Below, one piece after another: positions 26,738 to 34,225 of a stretch of DNA of 64,000 bases (the stretch's first letter is position 1; each line of letters starts with the position of its first letter). Below the pieces are notes generated by a model. It did not search any database. It was not told the DNA's origin and saw nothing but the letters and a program-made list of their open reading frames with translations. The DNA comes from Mycobacterium sp. 1164966.3. GTDB taxonomy: Bacteria > Actinomycetota > Actinomycetes > Mycobacteriales > Mycobacteriaceae. The position numbers and the translations under genes were made by a program. The stretch is taken from positions 42,517 through 106,516 of the forward strand of contig NZ_LZSG01000049.1 in NCBI RefSeq assembly GCF_001665395.1, written 5' to 3'.

Positions 26738-27391
26738 ATGGCGTTCCCATCACAGACACCTGGTCATTGGCGCCGGAAGAAGAAGATGGCAGCGCTGCGC
26801 GTTCTCATGGTTATCGCCCTGGTCTTTGCATTCAGCGTCGGGGTGAGCGTCACCTTCTATGGTCTAGAGCGTGAGAAGGGTGCCGCATCCAGCGTCGTGT
26901 GGGTAGGTCTGGCCATAACCTTGCTGAGCGTGCTGATTTCCGCCGGTTGGTGGATTAGAGCAATCGCGGGAGCCAAGAAAGACCGTGCACTACGAGAGGG
27001 TGGCACTGTTGAGCTGCTGACGGTCGCATCGTCTTATATTCCCGCGGAGGACGATTACTGGGAGCTGACCAGCGATATGCAGATCCGTCTGGACAGCGGC
27101 CCTACGTTGCGCGGATCCTATTGCGCGACCGTGGAGGACTGGCGGTTGCGCAAGCGGCGGCGCGCCTTTACCCCTGACGGGGTGGAAATCATCCGGCCGC
27201 GGCCCTCGGGTGGAATGCTTCCGCATTTCGACGAATGGTTTTGCGTCGGCGCGAGCATGCGGTGTCAATACAACCCGGCAAATCCCGACAAGGTGCTCGT
27301 GTTCCCCTTCGCCGAGCGGGGTGACAGGATTCGGTACAACGAATTCATTGGTGCCGGATCAGACTATGTCTGGTTCTTCTCGGCGACGTAA
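26738..27391 (+). CDS. DUF3592-like membrane protein
   Basis: A 217-residue protein with a short basic N-terminus, two membrane helices (VLMVIALVFAFSVGVSVTFYG and VVWVGLAITLLSVLISAGWWI) and a soluble C-terminal part with RLDSGPTLRGSYC and QYNPANPDKVLVFPF. This resembles DUF3592 proteins, whose role is unknown. ATG at 26738 is the best start in the frame, but its ribosome binding site is weak; GTG at 26702 is possible. It lies in the block that replaces dhaA. Confidence 0.7.
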   Translation: MAFPSQTPGHWRRKKKMAALRVLMVIALVFAFSVGVSVTFYGLEREKGAASSVVWVGLAITLLSVLISAGWWIRAIAGAKKDRALREGGTVELLTVASSYIPAEDDYWELTSDMQIRLDSGPTLRGSYCATVEDWRLRKRRRAFTPDGVEIIRPRPSGGMLPHFDEWFCVGASMRCQYNPANPDKVLVFPFAERGDRIRYNEFIGAGSDYVWFFSAT

Positions 27392-27436
27392 GGCAAACGT
27401 AGGCCCTGAAGGAATAAGAGACTTACCGATCGGCCG

Positions 27437-27883
27437 TCAGTTCTTTTTCAGCTCCTCGGCGAGCATCACGATGATGCCGCTGGGACCGCGGATATACGTG
27501 AGTTTGTAAACGTCCTCATACGTCGCCACGCCGCGAAGGGGAAGGCAGCCGTGCCTCGCGGCTATCTCAAGGGCTTTGTCGATGTTGTCGACTGAGAAGG
27601 CGACGCGGTGCATACCAATCACGTTGGGACTGGTGGGTTTCGACTCGATCGCTTCGGGGTGGATGTACTCGAACAGCTCGAGGCGACCGTGACCGTCTGG
27701 CGTCTGGAGCATCGCAATGTTGGCGTGGTTGCCATCAAGGCCAACGGCAGTGTCGGTCCATTCGCCGCTGACCGTGTCACGGCCGATGACCGTGAGACCG
27801 AGGTCGGTGAAGAAGGCGATCGTTGCTTCGAGGTCGCGAACGGCGATGCCGACGTTCTCAAGTTTGATGCCCATGCCTGGCAT
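27437..27883 (-). CDS. VOC (glyoxalase/bleomycin resistance) family protein
   Basis: A protein of about 148 residues with two beta-alpha-beta-beta-beta modules of the vicinal oxygen chelate fold. It begins MGIKLENVGIAVRDLEATIAFFTDLGLTVIG, and the second half holds MHRVAFSVDNIDKALEIAARHG. Likely metal ligands are His in the second module (HRVAF) and Glu in the LFEYIHPE segment, but this set does not identify a substrate. The frame opens at 27952, yet homology-like sequence begins near 27874-27883, so one of the two ATGs there is the likely start; neither has a clear ribosome binding site. Confidence 0.8.
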   Translation of the reverse strand: MPGMGIKLENVGIAVRDLEATIAFFTDLGLTVIGRDTVSGEWTDTAVGLDGNHANIAMLQTPDGHGRLELFEYIHPEAIESKPTSPNVIGMHRVAFSVDNIDKALEIAARHGCLPLRGVATYEDVYKLTYIRGPSGIIVMLAEELKKN

Positions 27884-28066
27884 GCTATCGAGGCGGACAA
27901 TCGTCTGGCAGCCATTTGCACCGCGGCTCGCCGTGAAGGCATTGGGAGACAACCACTTTCGGGACGAACCAATCGGACCCGGGAAGTGCCACGCCGCACC
28001 CGTTTTGAACCAGCGGTGCTGCTGAATTCGCTCTTGTTCCTTGGTTTCAGTAGTCCTAGGCAGGAT

Positions 28067-28094
28067 TTAGTCCACAGTCGCGTGTTTATCCACA
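28067..28094 (+). other. Two DnaA-box-like 9-mers upstream of the 13E12 gene
   Basis: TAGTCCACA (28067-28075) and TTATCCACA (28086-28094) are direct repeats with starts 19 bp apart. Each differs by one base from TTGTCCACA, the mycobacterial DnaA box. They lie in the longest gap of the window (27884-28146), which otherwise shows nothing I recognise apart from the LexA-like box at its end. They may be chance. Confidence 0.3.
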
Positions 28095-28140
28095 AGCGGT
28101 GGTCTGTGCGGTGGTTGCTGTCACCGGTACGGCATAGGAT

Positions 28141-28156
28141 TCGAACATGTTTTCGA
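28141..28156. promoter_or_regulatory. LexA-like box over the start codon of the 13E12 gene
   Basis: TCGAAC-ATGT-TTTCGA matches the LexA consensus at 11 of 12 fixed positions, and its spacer contains the gene's ATG (28147). In M. tuberculosis several REP13E12 copies have a LexA box at this place, so control by DNA damage is likely. Confidence 0.7.
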
Positions 28157-29517
28157 GTAGCCGGGAGGAGATCGCTGAGGCGTTCGACGCGCTGCACGCC
28201 GCCCGGGCCCGGGTCAACGGCTTGTCGTTCGACGCGCTGAGCACCCCCGAACGGCTGGCGTATTTGGAGCACCTTGAACGCGATGCGCGCCGAACCCCGG
28301 TGCCCGCGCAAGCGTTGATCAATCAGATCGCCGAGCAGGCCGATGAGAAAACCCTGGGCGGGCGCCTGCCGGCCGTACTGGCCGCCCGGCTACACATCAG
28401 CCGCCCCGAAGCGCGCCGCCGGGTCAGCGAGGCCGCCGATTTGGGTCCACGGCGAGCCCTGACCGGCGAAGTGTTGCCCCCGCTGCTGACTGCCACCGCC
28501 ACCGCGCAACGCGACGGGCGCATCGGAGCCGAGCACGTCAAAATCATCCGCGGCTTCTTGCACCGCCTGCCCAGTTTTGTGGATCAGCCCACCCGCGAAC
28601 ACGTGCACGCCGATTTGGCCGACAAAGCCACCCAATTCGGGCCCGAAGACCTAGCCCAGCTCGCCGCGCACGCCATGGACTGCATCCATCCCGACGGCGA
28701 CTACACCGACGCCGACCGCGCCCGGCGGCGCGGACTGACCCTGGGCAGCCAACGCCCCGACGGCATGTCGCGGCTCAGCGGCGATGTGACCCCCGAATTG
28801 CGCGCCACACTCGAGGCGGTGTGGGCCAAACTGGCGGCCCCCGGCATGTGCAACCCCGACGAGCAGACACCGATTGTGGACGGCCCCCTCCCCGAGCAGA
28901 CCGCCCGGCGCGATCGGCGCTCACCAGCCCAACGCCAGCACGACGCACTCAACGCCGCCCTACACGCGCTGCTGGCCTCGGGCAACCTGGGCCAACACAA
29001 CGGCCTACCCGCCTGCATCGTGGTCACGGCCAGCCTCACCGACCTCGAAGCTGCCGCCGGCACCGGACTCACCGGCGGCGGCACCATCCTGCCGATGTCC
29101 GACGTGATCCGCCTGGCCCGCCACGCCCACCACTACCTGGCCATCTTCGACCACGGTAAAGCCTTGGCGCTCTATCACACCAAACGCCTGGCCTCACCGG
29201 CACAACGCATCGTGCTCTACGCCCGCGACCGCGGCTGCACGCGGCCCGGCTGCACCGTCTGGGGCTACCACTGCGAAGTCCACCACACCAAAGACTGGGC
29301 CACTACACACTGCACCGACGTCAACAAACTCACCTTCGCCTGCGGAGCCGACCATCCCCTAGTCGAACCCGGCGGCTACACCACCCACACCCGCCACGAC
29401 GGCCAAACCGAATGGATCCCACCGGCTCACCTCGACCACGGACAACCCCGCACCAACCCCTACCACCACCCCGAAAGAATGCTGCGCACCGAAAACGAGG
29501 ACGAAGACGACCCGTGA
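28147..29517 (+). CDS. 13E12 repeat family protein (DUF222 plus HNH endonuclease)
   Basis: A 456-residue member of the mycobacterial 13E12 family. A long helical DUF222 domain (about 20-330) is followed by a C-terminal HNH nuclease module with CTRPGCTVWGYHCEVHHTKDW (His379, His380) and a downstream Cys/His set (CGADHPLVEPGG). These genes occur in many scattered copies and behave like selfish or repair-linked elements; their biological role is open. The gene lies in the accessory block between hisS and splB and carries a LexA-like box on its start codon. No flanking repeats typical of an IS were seen. Confidence 0.9.
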   Translation: MFSSSREEIAEAFDALHAARARVNGLSFDALSTPERLAYLEHLERDARRTPVPAQALINQIAEQADEKTLGGRLPAVLAARLHISRPEARRRVSEAADLGPRRALTGEVLPPLLTATATAQRDGRIGAEHVKIIRGFLHRLPSFVDQPTREHVHADLADKATQFGPEDLAQLAAHAMDCIHPDGDYTDADRARRRGLTLGSQRPDGMSRLSGDVTPELRATLEAVWAKLAAPGMCNPDEQTPIVDGPLPEQTARRDRRSPAQRQHDALNAALHALLASGNLGQHNGLPACIVVTASLTDLEAAAGTGLTGGGTILPMSDVIRLARHAHHYLAIFDHGKALALYHTKRLASPAQRIVLYARDRGCTRPGCTVWGYHCEVHHTKDWATTHCTDVNKLTFACGADHPLVEPGGYTTHTRHDGQTEWIPPAHLDHGQPRTNPYHHPERMLRTENEDEDDP

Positions 29518-29542
29518 CGTTCGCGGTAGTGCCTACGCGCGG

Positions 29543-30301
29543 CTAGGCGTACTGGCGGCAGCGCTCGACGAGGATCTGGGCTAGCCGTTCGGGCTCGCTG
29601 ACCATCAGGCAGTGGCAGGTGTCCATCGGAATGAGGGTCTGTACACCTCCGAGCGCATCGATATATTGCCGCTGCATCTTCGCCGAGAGGGCACGATCCC
29701 GCAGCGTCAGGATCCAGGTGCGTGGAATGTCGTCGGGCATTCCTTGCCGCGACACCTTCTCCGCGAGCATCCGCGCGGATTCCGGGTGCACTTTGCCGGC
29801 CAGGAACCTGCGCCGCGCCTGGGTGACTCCGTTGAGGTAAGTGAATCTGATTCCGGCGGCAGGCGTTTGGCTTAATCCGCCCCGCTTTGCATTGCGGCGA
29901 GCGATCGGAGCCCACACTCCGGTCAGCGTGTCGACGAGCGACTTGCCCTCAGGCGGGACAAAAGCTGCCGCGAACACCATCTCGCGTACCTTCGACGATC
30001 CGAGCTTGCTGACTACGCCGGGAATCGTCAGCCCGGCCATCGAGTGACCGACAATGACCAGATCCTCCAGCCCGGCGTCCTCGATGTCGTCGACCACCGA
30101 TATCACGAAGTCGGCGATGGTGACCGTCAACAGGTAAGCGGGCTTGTCGCGCCGCCCTGGCAGGTCGACCGCGAGCACTTTCAACTCCGGTTCCAGTCGC
30201 CGGATGGCGTCGATGGTGAGTTCCCACGAATCGGCGGCCAGGCCGCCGCCGTGCACCAGCACCAATGCGGGCAGCGGCCTCGAGTCGCCGGTCGCTCCCA
30301 T
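29543..30301 (-). CDS. Alpha/beta hydrolase (esterase-like)
   Basis: A 252-residue alpha/beta hydrolase. The oxyanion region is LVLVHGGGLAADSW (about 14-27), the nucleophile elbow is VGHSMAG (Ser87), and the likely last triad member is His in MDTCHCLMVSEPE near the C-terminus. The compact size resembles plant-type esterases and hydroxynitrile lyases (PF12697 type). No substrate can be named. It is divergent from splB; the 62-bp gap between their starts holds a perfect LexA box, so it might be damage-regulated too. Confidence 0.85.
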   Translation of the reverse strand: MGATGDSRPLPALVLVHGGGLAADSWELTIDAIRRLEPELKVLAVDLPGRRDKPAYLLTVTIADFVISVVDDIEDAGLEDLVIVGHSMAGLTIPGVVSKLGSSKVREMVFAAAFVPPEGKSLVDTLTGVWAPIARRNAKRGGLSQTPAAGIRFTYLNGVTQARRRFLAGKVHPESARMLAEKVSRQGMPDDIPRTWILTLRDRALSAKMQRQYIDALGGVQTLIPMDTCHCLMVSEPERLAQILVERCRQYA

Positions 30302-30338
30302 GCAGGGACCCTAACCGCCGCATTGCCTTGACTCTATA

Positions 30339-30354
30339 TCGAACTACTGTTCGA
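30339..30354. promoter_or_regulatory. Perfect LexA (SOS) box upstream of splB
   Basis: TCGAAC-TACT-GTTCGA is an exact match to the mycobacterial LexA consensus. It ends 9 bp before the splB-like start codon, and a TTGACT at 30329-30334 may be its -35 element. It also lies 37 bp upstream of the divergent hydrolase start. Confidence 0.9.
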
Positions 30355-30363
30355 ATAGAGGAC

Positions 30364-31392
30364 ATGCGCTGGTCTGGTCAGGCTGTCGCGGTCAACGGGA
30401 CGCCCGTCGACGACGGAGCGCTGCCGGGGCTGCAGCGTATCGGCTTCGTCCGAAGCGTGCGCGTGCCGCATTTCGACGGCATCACTTTCCACGAAGTGCT
30501 GTGCAAGTCAGCGCTCAACAAGGTTCCGAATGCGGCGGCGCTGCCCTTTCGGTACACCGTCAACGGCTACCGCGGCTGCTCACACGGGTGCCGTTATTGT
30601 TTCGCCCGTCCCACCCACGAATACCTGGATTTCAACTGCGGCAACGACTTTGACACCCAAGTGGTGGTGAAGACCAACGTCGCCGAAGTGCTGCGCCGCG
30701 AACTGCACCGTCCGTCATGGCGCCACGAGACCGTCGCGCTGGGCACCAATACCGATCCTTACCAGCGCGCCGAGGGTCGCTACGTACTGATGCCCGGCAT
30801 CATCGCCGCGCTCGCAGGGTCGGGTACGCCGTTGTCGATTTTGACCAAGGGCACCCTGCTGCGGCGCGACCTGCCGTTGATCGCCGAGTCCGCGCGCCAC
30901 GTGCCGGTGTCGGTGGCGGTGTCGCTGGCGGTCGGCGACGCGGAACTGCACCGCGAAGTCGAGCCGGGAACCCCGACGCCGCAGGCGCGGCTGCGGCTGA
31001 TCACCGCGATCCGCGACGCCGGTCTGGACTGTCACGTGATGGTCGCCCCGGTGCTGCCGTATCTGACCGACTCCACCGAGCACCTGGACTGGCTACTCGG
31101 CCAGATTGCCGAAGCCGGCGGCACCGGCGTCACGGTTTTCGGCCTGCATCTGCGTGGCTCGACGCGCGGCTGGTTCATGTCGTGGCTGGCCCGGGCGCAT
31201 CCCGACATGGTCGAGAAGTACTGCGAGCTGTATCGGCGCGGGGCCTATCTGCCGCCGAGCTATCGCGACCTGCTCCGCAAGCGAGCCGCGCCGCTGGTCG
31301 CGAAGCATCGGCTGGGCGGCGACCAGCGCGCACCTTCCCCGGCGGCCGAAGCGGCGGTAATGCCGGAACCGCTGCAGCAGACACTGTTTTGA
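30364..31392 (+). CDS. splB: Radical SAM protein, SplB-like (Rv2578c type)
   Basis: A 342-residue radical SAM enzyme. The iron-sulphur motif is CxxxCxxC at Cys72, Cys76 and Cys79 (YRGCSHGCRYCFARP). The later GTNTDPYQRAEGRY and SILTKGTLLRRDLPL segments are typical of the Rv2578c/SplB-like group, related to spore photoproduct lyases. The reaction in mycobacteria is not known, but the perfect LexA box just upstream and the orthologue's place in the SOS regulon suggest a part in DNA damage. ATG at 30364 follows GAGGAC. M. tuberculosis has the same gene two places from hisS. Confidence 0.92.
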   Translation: MRWSGQAVAVNGTPVDDGALPGLQRIGFVRSVRVPHFDGITFHEVLCKSALNKVPNAAALPFRYTVNGYRGCSHGCRYCFARPTHEYLDFNCGNDFDTQVVVKTNVAEVLRRELHRPSWRHETVALGTNTDPYQRAEGRYVLMPGIIAALAGSGTPLSILTKGTLLRRDLPLIAESARHVPVSVAVSLAVGDAELHREVEPGTPTPQARLRLITAIRDAGLDCHVMVAPVLPYLTDSTEHLDWLLGQIAEAGGTGVTVFGLHLRGSTRGWFMSWLARAHPDMVEKYCELYRRGAYLPPSYRDLLRKRAAPLVAKHRLGGDQRAPSPAAEAAVMPEPLQQTLF

Positions 31393-31497
31393 CCGGCGAG
31401 CGTGCACGTTCGCACGTGTACACGCCGAAAAAGCCGGCAGTTTGCGCACCTTCGCGCCGGGAACGGCCCGGGTAACAGATCCAGTAGCGTTTTCGAT

Positions 31498-31944
31498 ATG
31501 ACCAACGTGCAGAAAGTGACATACGGGGTTGCGGCGGCGATATTTGCGGCGGCTCTGGGAGTCGCCGGAGTTGCGTTCCCGCCGGGCACAGCGCATGCAG
31601 ACGGCCACCAGGTGACCTACACCATCACCAGCACCGGCAATCTGACCGGCAACGTGCGGTACATGAACAGCGATCCGCCCAGCCAGGCGGCCTTCAACGC
31701 GAACTCGGCACAGTTCATGAACACAGTGCAGACGCCGTTCGCACCTGACCAGCCGCGCGTCTACACCGCAACGCTGGCGAACCCAAGCCAGTGGGCGTAC
31801 GTCGCCGCCAGCGGCGGATGTCACTGGCCCGACTGCGGCTCCGGGGCCACTCCCGAACTCCACTGCGAGATCGCCGTCGACGGCCAGGTCGTCGTGACTC
31901 AGAGCGCCACCACGGGCGTCACCTGCTCGACGCGGCCTTGGTAG
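31498..31944 (+). CDS. Small secreted protein (Rv2576c-like)
   Basis: A 148-residue protein with a signal peptide (VTYGVAAAIFAAALGVAGVAFPPGTAHAD) and probable cleavage after AHA, near residue 35. The mature part is mostly beta, with HQVTYTITSTGNLTGNVRYMNSD and four cysteines that could form two disulphides (CHWPDC, LHC, VTC). It fits Rv2576c by place and by its N-terminus. The exported domain resembles small mycobacterial MmpS-like or immunoglobulin-like secreted folds, but I would not assign a function. Confidence 0.85.
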   Translation: MTNVQKVTYGVAAAIFAAALGVAGVAFPPGTAHADGHQVTYTITSTGNLTGNVRYMNSDPPSQAAFNANSAQFMNTVQTPFAPDQPRVYTATLANPSQWAYVAASGGCHWPDCGSGATPELHCEIAVDGQVVVTQSATTGVTCSTRPW

Positions 31945-31959
31945 TCAACGGGGTAGCCC

Positions 31960-32466
31960 CTACCGGCACGCCACCACCAGCACTTCGGCGCGCTGCCCAC
32001 CGACCCCACGGATCTTGTGGGGGAGCGACGCGTCGAAGTAGGCACTGTCCCCGGTGCCGAGCGTGATGGTCTGGTCGCCGTAGTCAAGCTCGACGGTCCC
32101 GGAGTGCACGAACACGAACTCTTGGCCCGGGTGGTCGGGATGCGGATCGTGTGCCGGGTCACCCGTCGGCCGAACTACGAACGGCGACATCGACTTTCCG
32201 AGCAGCGCCGATGCCAGCGCACGGTATCGCCCGCCGCCCGACCCGGCTCGGTCGACGGCGATCTTCTCCTCAGCGGCGTCATCGGAGAACAGCCGGCCGA
32301 CGTCGACATCGAGCGCCCGCGCGACCTTCAGTGCGACGGCGATCGACGGTGTGCTCTGACCGCGTTCGATCTTGGACAGGTAGCTCTTGGTCAGCCCGGT
32401 CTGCGCGGCAAGCCCTTCCAACGTGAGGCCGCGTTGCCTTCGGACGGCGCGCAGCAGTGCTGTCAC
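31960..32466 (-). CDS. XRE-family regulator with cupin domain
   Basis: A 168-residue repressor-type protein. The N-terminal helix-turn-helix (about 5-60) carries RRQRGLTLEGLAAQTGLTKS and YLSKIERGQSTPSI. A C-terminal cupin (about 95-165) with HPDHPGQEFVFVHSG and DSAYFDASLPHKI may sense a small ligand. GTG at 32466 is preferred over 32490 because GGGAGG lies at a good distance. It is divergent from the aldolase/DapA-like pair, and an inverted repeat fills the gap, so it probably controls that pair and itself. Confidence 0.9.
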   Translation of the reverse strand: MTALLRAVRRQRGLTLEGLAAQTGLTKSYLSKIERGQSTPSIAVALKVARALDVDVGRLFSDDAAEEKIAVDRAGSGGGRYRALASALLGKSMSPFVVRPTGDPAHDPHPDHPGQEFVFVHSGTVELDYGDQTITLGTGDSAYFDASLPHKIRGVGGQRAEVLVVACR

Positions 32467-32482
32467 CGGCGGACCTCCCTCA

Positions 32483-32518
32483 TGACACAAGGTTTCTTAT
32501 AGTGCTACTATTGTGTCA
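32483..32518. promoter_or_regulatory. Divergent operator: nested inverted repeats
   Basis: TGACACAA (32483-32490) and TTGTGTCA (32511-32518) form a perfect 8-bp inverted repeat with a 20-bp spacer. Inside it, ATAGT-GCT-ACTAT (32499-32511) is a second perfect repeat. The site lies between the XRE-cupin gene and the aldolase gene and is the likely binding site of that regulator. Confidence 0.65.
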
Positions 32519-32545
32519 CATGTTCTGCGACGCCGGGGAGCCCTG

Positions 32546-33331
32546 ATGGCAACCACTTTCACCGATTCGAAGTCCGACTTGATGCGCCGCGCGCAGGACC
32601 AGCTGAGCGCGCAGACCGCAGAATCGCAGCTGACCAAGCGGCAGAAGCTGGCGCTGACCTGCCGAGCGCTCTACGACGCTGGGCACGATTCCGGGCTGGC
32701 AGGCCAAATCACCGCCCGCGCCGAAGCCGACGGCACCTATTACACCCAGGCTTTGGGCCTCGGCTTCGACGAGATCACCGACGACAACCTGCTGCTGGTC
32801 GACGAGGACCTCAATGTACTAAGCGGAGACGGAATTCCCAACCCCGCCAATCGTTTTCACAGCTGGATCTATCGCGCGCGGCCCGACGTCCAGTGCATCG
32901 TGCACACCCACCCCTTCCACGTGGCGGCGTTGTCGATGCTGGAAGTGCCGTTGGTCGTCTCGCACATGGACACCACGCCGCTTTATGACGATTGCGCGTT
33001 CCTCGCGAAATGGCCCGGTGTCCCCGTCGGCAACGAGGAGGGGGAGATCATCAGCGCCGCGCTCGGCGACAAAAAGGCCGTCCTGCTGGCGCATCACGGC
33101 CAGGTGGTCGCCGGTGCCAGCATCGAAGAGGCCTGCTCGCTGGCGATTCTCATCGAGCGTGCCGCGAAATTGCAATTGGCCGCGATGGCCGCCGGGACCG
33201 TCAAAGAGCTGCCGGACGAACTGGCCCGGGAGGCCCACGACTGGACGCTGACGCCCGCGCGCAGCAAAGCCAATTTCGCGTACTACGCCCGCCGAGCTCT
33301 TCGCCACCACCCCGACGTTCTGACCAGCTGA
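32546..33331 (+). CDS. Class II aldolase/adducin family protein
   Basis: A 261-residue protein of the class II aldolase fold, which includes zinc aldolases (fuculose-phosphate type) and decarboxylases. The metal-binding histidines are in HTHPFH (His120, His122) and LAHHG (His183). A typical SGLAGQITAR loop is near residue 50. ATG at 32546 is chosen for the GGGGAG before it; a GTG at 32513 lies inside the operator. It is followed after 15 bp by the DapA-like gene, so the two probably act in one short catabolic route. The substrate is unknown. Confidence 0.85.
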   Translation: MATTFTDSKSDLMRRAQDQLSAQTAESQLTKRQKLALTCRALYDAGHDSGLAGQITARAEADGTYYTQALGLGFDEITDDNLLLVDEDLNVLSGDGIPNPANRFHSWIYRARPDVQCIVHTHPFHVAALSMLEVPLVVSHMDTTPLYDDCAFLAKWPGVPVGNEEGEIISAALGDKKAVLLAHHGQVVAGASIEEACSLAILIERAAKLQLAAMAAGTVKELPDELAREAHDWTLTPARSKANFAYYARRALRHHPDVLTS

Positions 33332-33346
33332 CAAAGGAGCCCGTCT

Positions 33347-34222
33347 GTGCCAGAGATCCACGGCATCATCGCCTACCCGGTGACCCCGTTCGCCGCCGAC
33401 GACACTATCGACACCAAGCGGCTGTCGGCCCTCGTCGAGAAGCTCGTCGACTCCGGTGTTCACGCGATCGCTCCGCTCGGGAGCACCGGCGAACTGGCCT
33501 ACCTGGAAGAACCCGAGTTCGACACCGTGGTCGACACGACCATCACGACCGTCGACGGTCGGCTGCCGGTCGTCGTCGGCGTCTCAGATGTGACCACCGC
33601 CAAGACAATTCGGCGGGCCCGGTATGCCCAACAGGCCGGCGCCGACGCGGTGATGGTGCTGCCGGTCTCCTACTGGAAGCTCACCGAACGTGAAGTCGTC
33701 CAGCACTACCGCAGCATCGGCGACGCCATCGGCATCCCGATCATGGCCTACAACAATCCCGCCACCAGTGGCGTCGATATGCGGCCCGAACTTCTGGTGA
33801 GCATGTTCGACACCATCGACAACGTCACCATGGTCAAGGAGTCCACCGGCGACCTGTCCCGGATGCAGCGCATCGCCGAACTCTCCGGCGGCAAGCTGCC
33901 CTTCTACAACGGCAGCAATCCACTGGTGCTCGACGCGCTGACGGCGGGTGCCTCCGGATGGTGCACGGCCGCGCCCAATCTGCGGCCCCAGCCGTGCATC
34001 GACCTGTACAACGCGGTACGCGCCGGCGATCTCGACAAGGCGCAGGCCATTTACGACGACCTCAAGCCGCTGCTGGAGTTCATCGTCGCGGGCGGACTGG
34101 CCACCACGGTGAAGGCCGGTCTGGATCTGCTCGGTTTCCCGGTGGGCGATCCGCGTGCCCCGCTGCTGCCGCTCGACGATCAGGGACGCGCCGAGTTGCA
34201 GGAGCTGCTGACGACCGCGTAG
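33347..34222 (+). CDS. DapA/NanA family aldolase or dehydratase
   Basis: A 291-residue TIM-barrel enzyme of the dihydrodipicolinate synthase/N-acetylneuraminate lyase family. The pyruvate-type signature PLGSTGE (about 43-49), a catalytic Tyr (Tyr135 in MAYNNPATSG) and the Schiff-base Lys (Lys164 in TMVKESTGD) are present. It is unlikely to be the biosynthetic DapA, given its catabolic neighbours: a class II aldolase upstream and a regulator with a cupin sensor. It may cleave or dehydrate a sugar acid or 2-oxo acid. The start is GTG at 33347 with AAAGGAG upstream. Confidence 0.88.
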   Translation: MPEIHGIIAYPVTPFAADDTIDTKRLSALVEKLVDSGVHAIAPLGSTGELAYLEEPEFDTVVDTTITTVDGRLPVVVGVSDVTTAKTIRRARYAQQAGADAVMVLPVSYWKLTEREVVQHYRSIGDAIGIPIMAYNNPATSGVDMRPELLVSMFDTIDNVTMVKESTGDLSRMQRIAELSGGKLPFYNGSNPLVLDALTAGASGWCTAAPNLRPQPCIDLYNAVRAGDLDKAQAIYDDLKPLLEFIVAGGLATTVKAGLDLLGFPVGDPRAPLLPLDDQGRAELQELLTTA

Positions 34223-34225
34223 GGC

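Noticed and set aside
33347..34222. Biosynthetic dapA assignment for the DapA-like gene
   Set aside because: The catalytic residues fit the family, but the aldolase and cupin regulator next to it point to catabolism, and lysine genes are not nearby.
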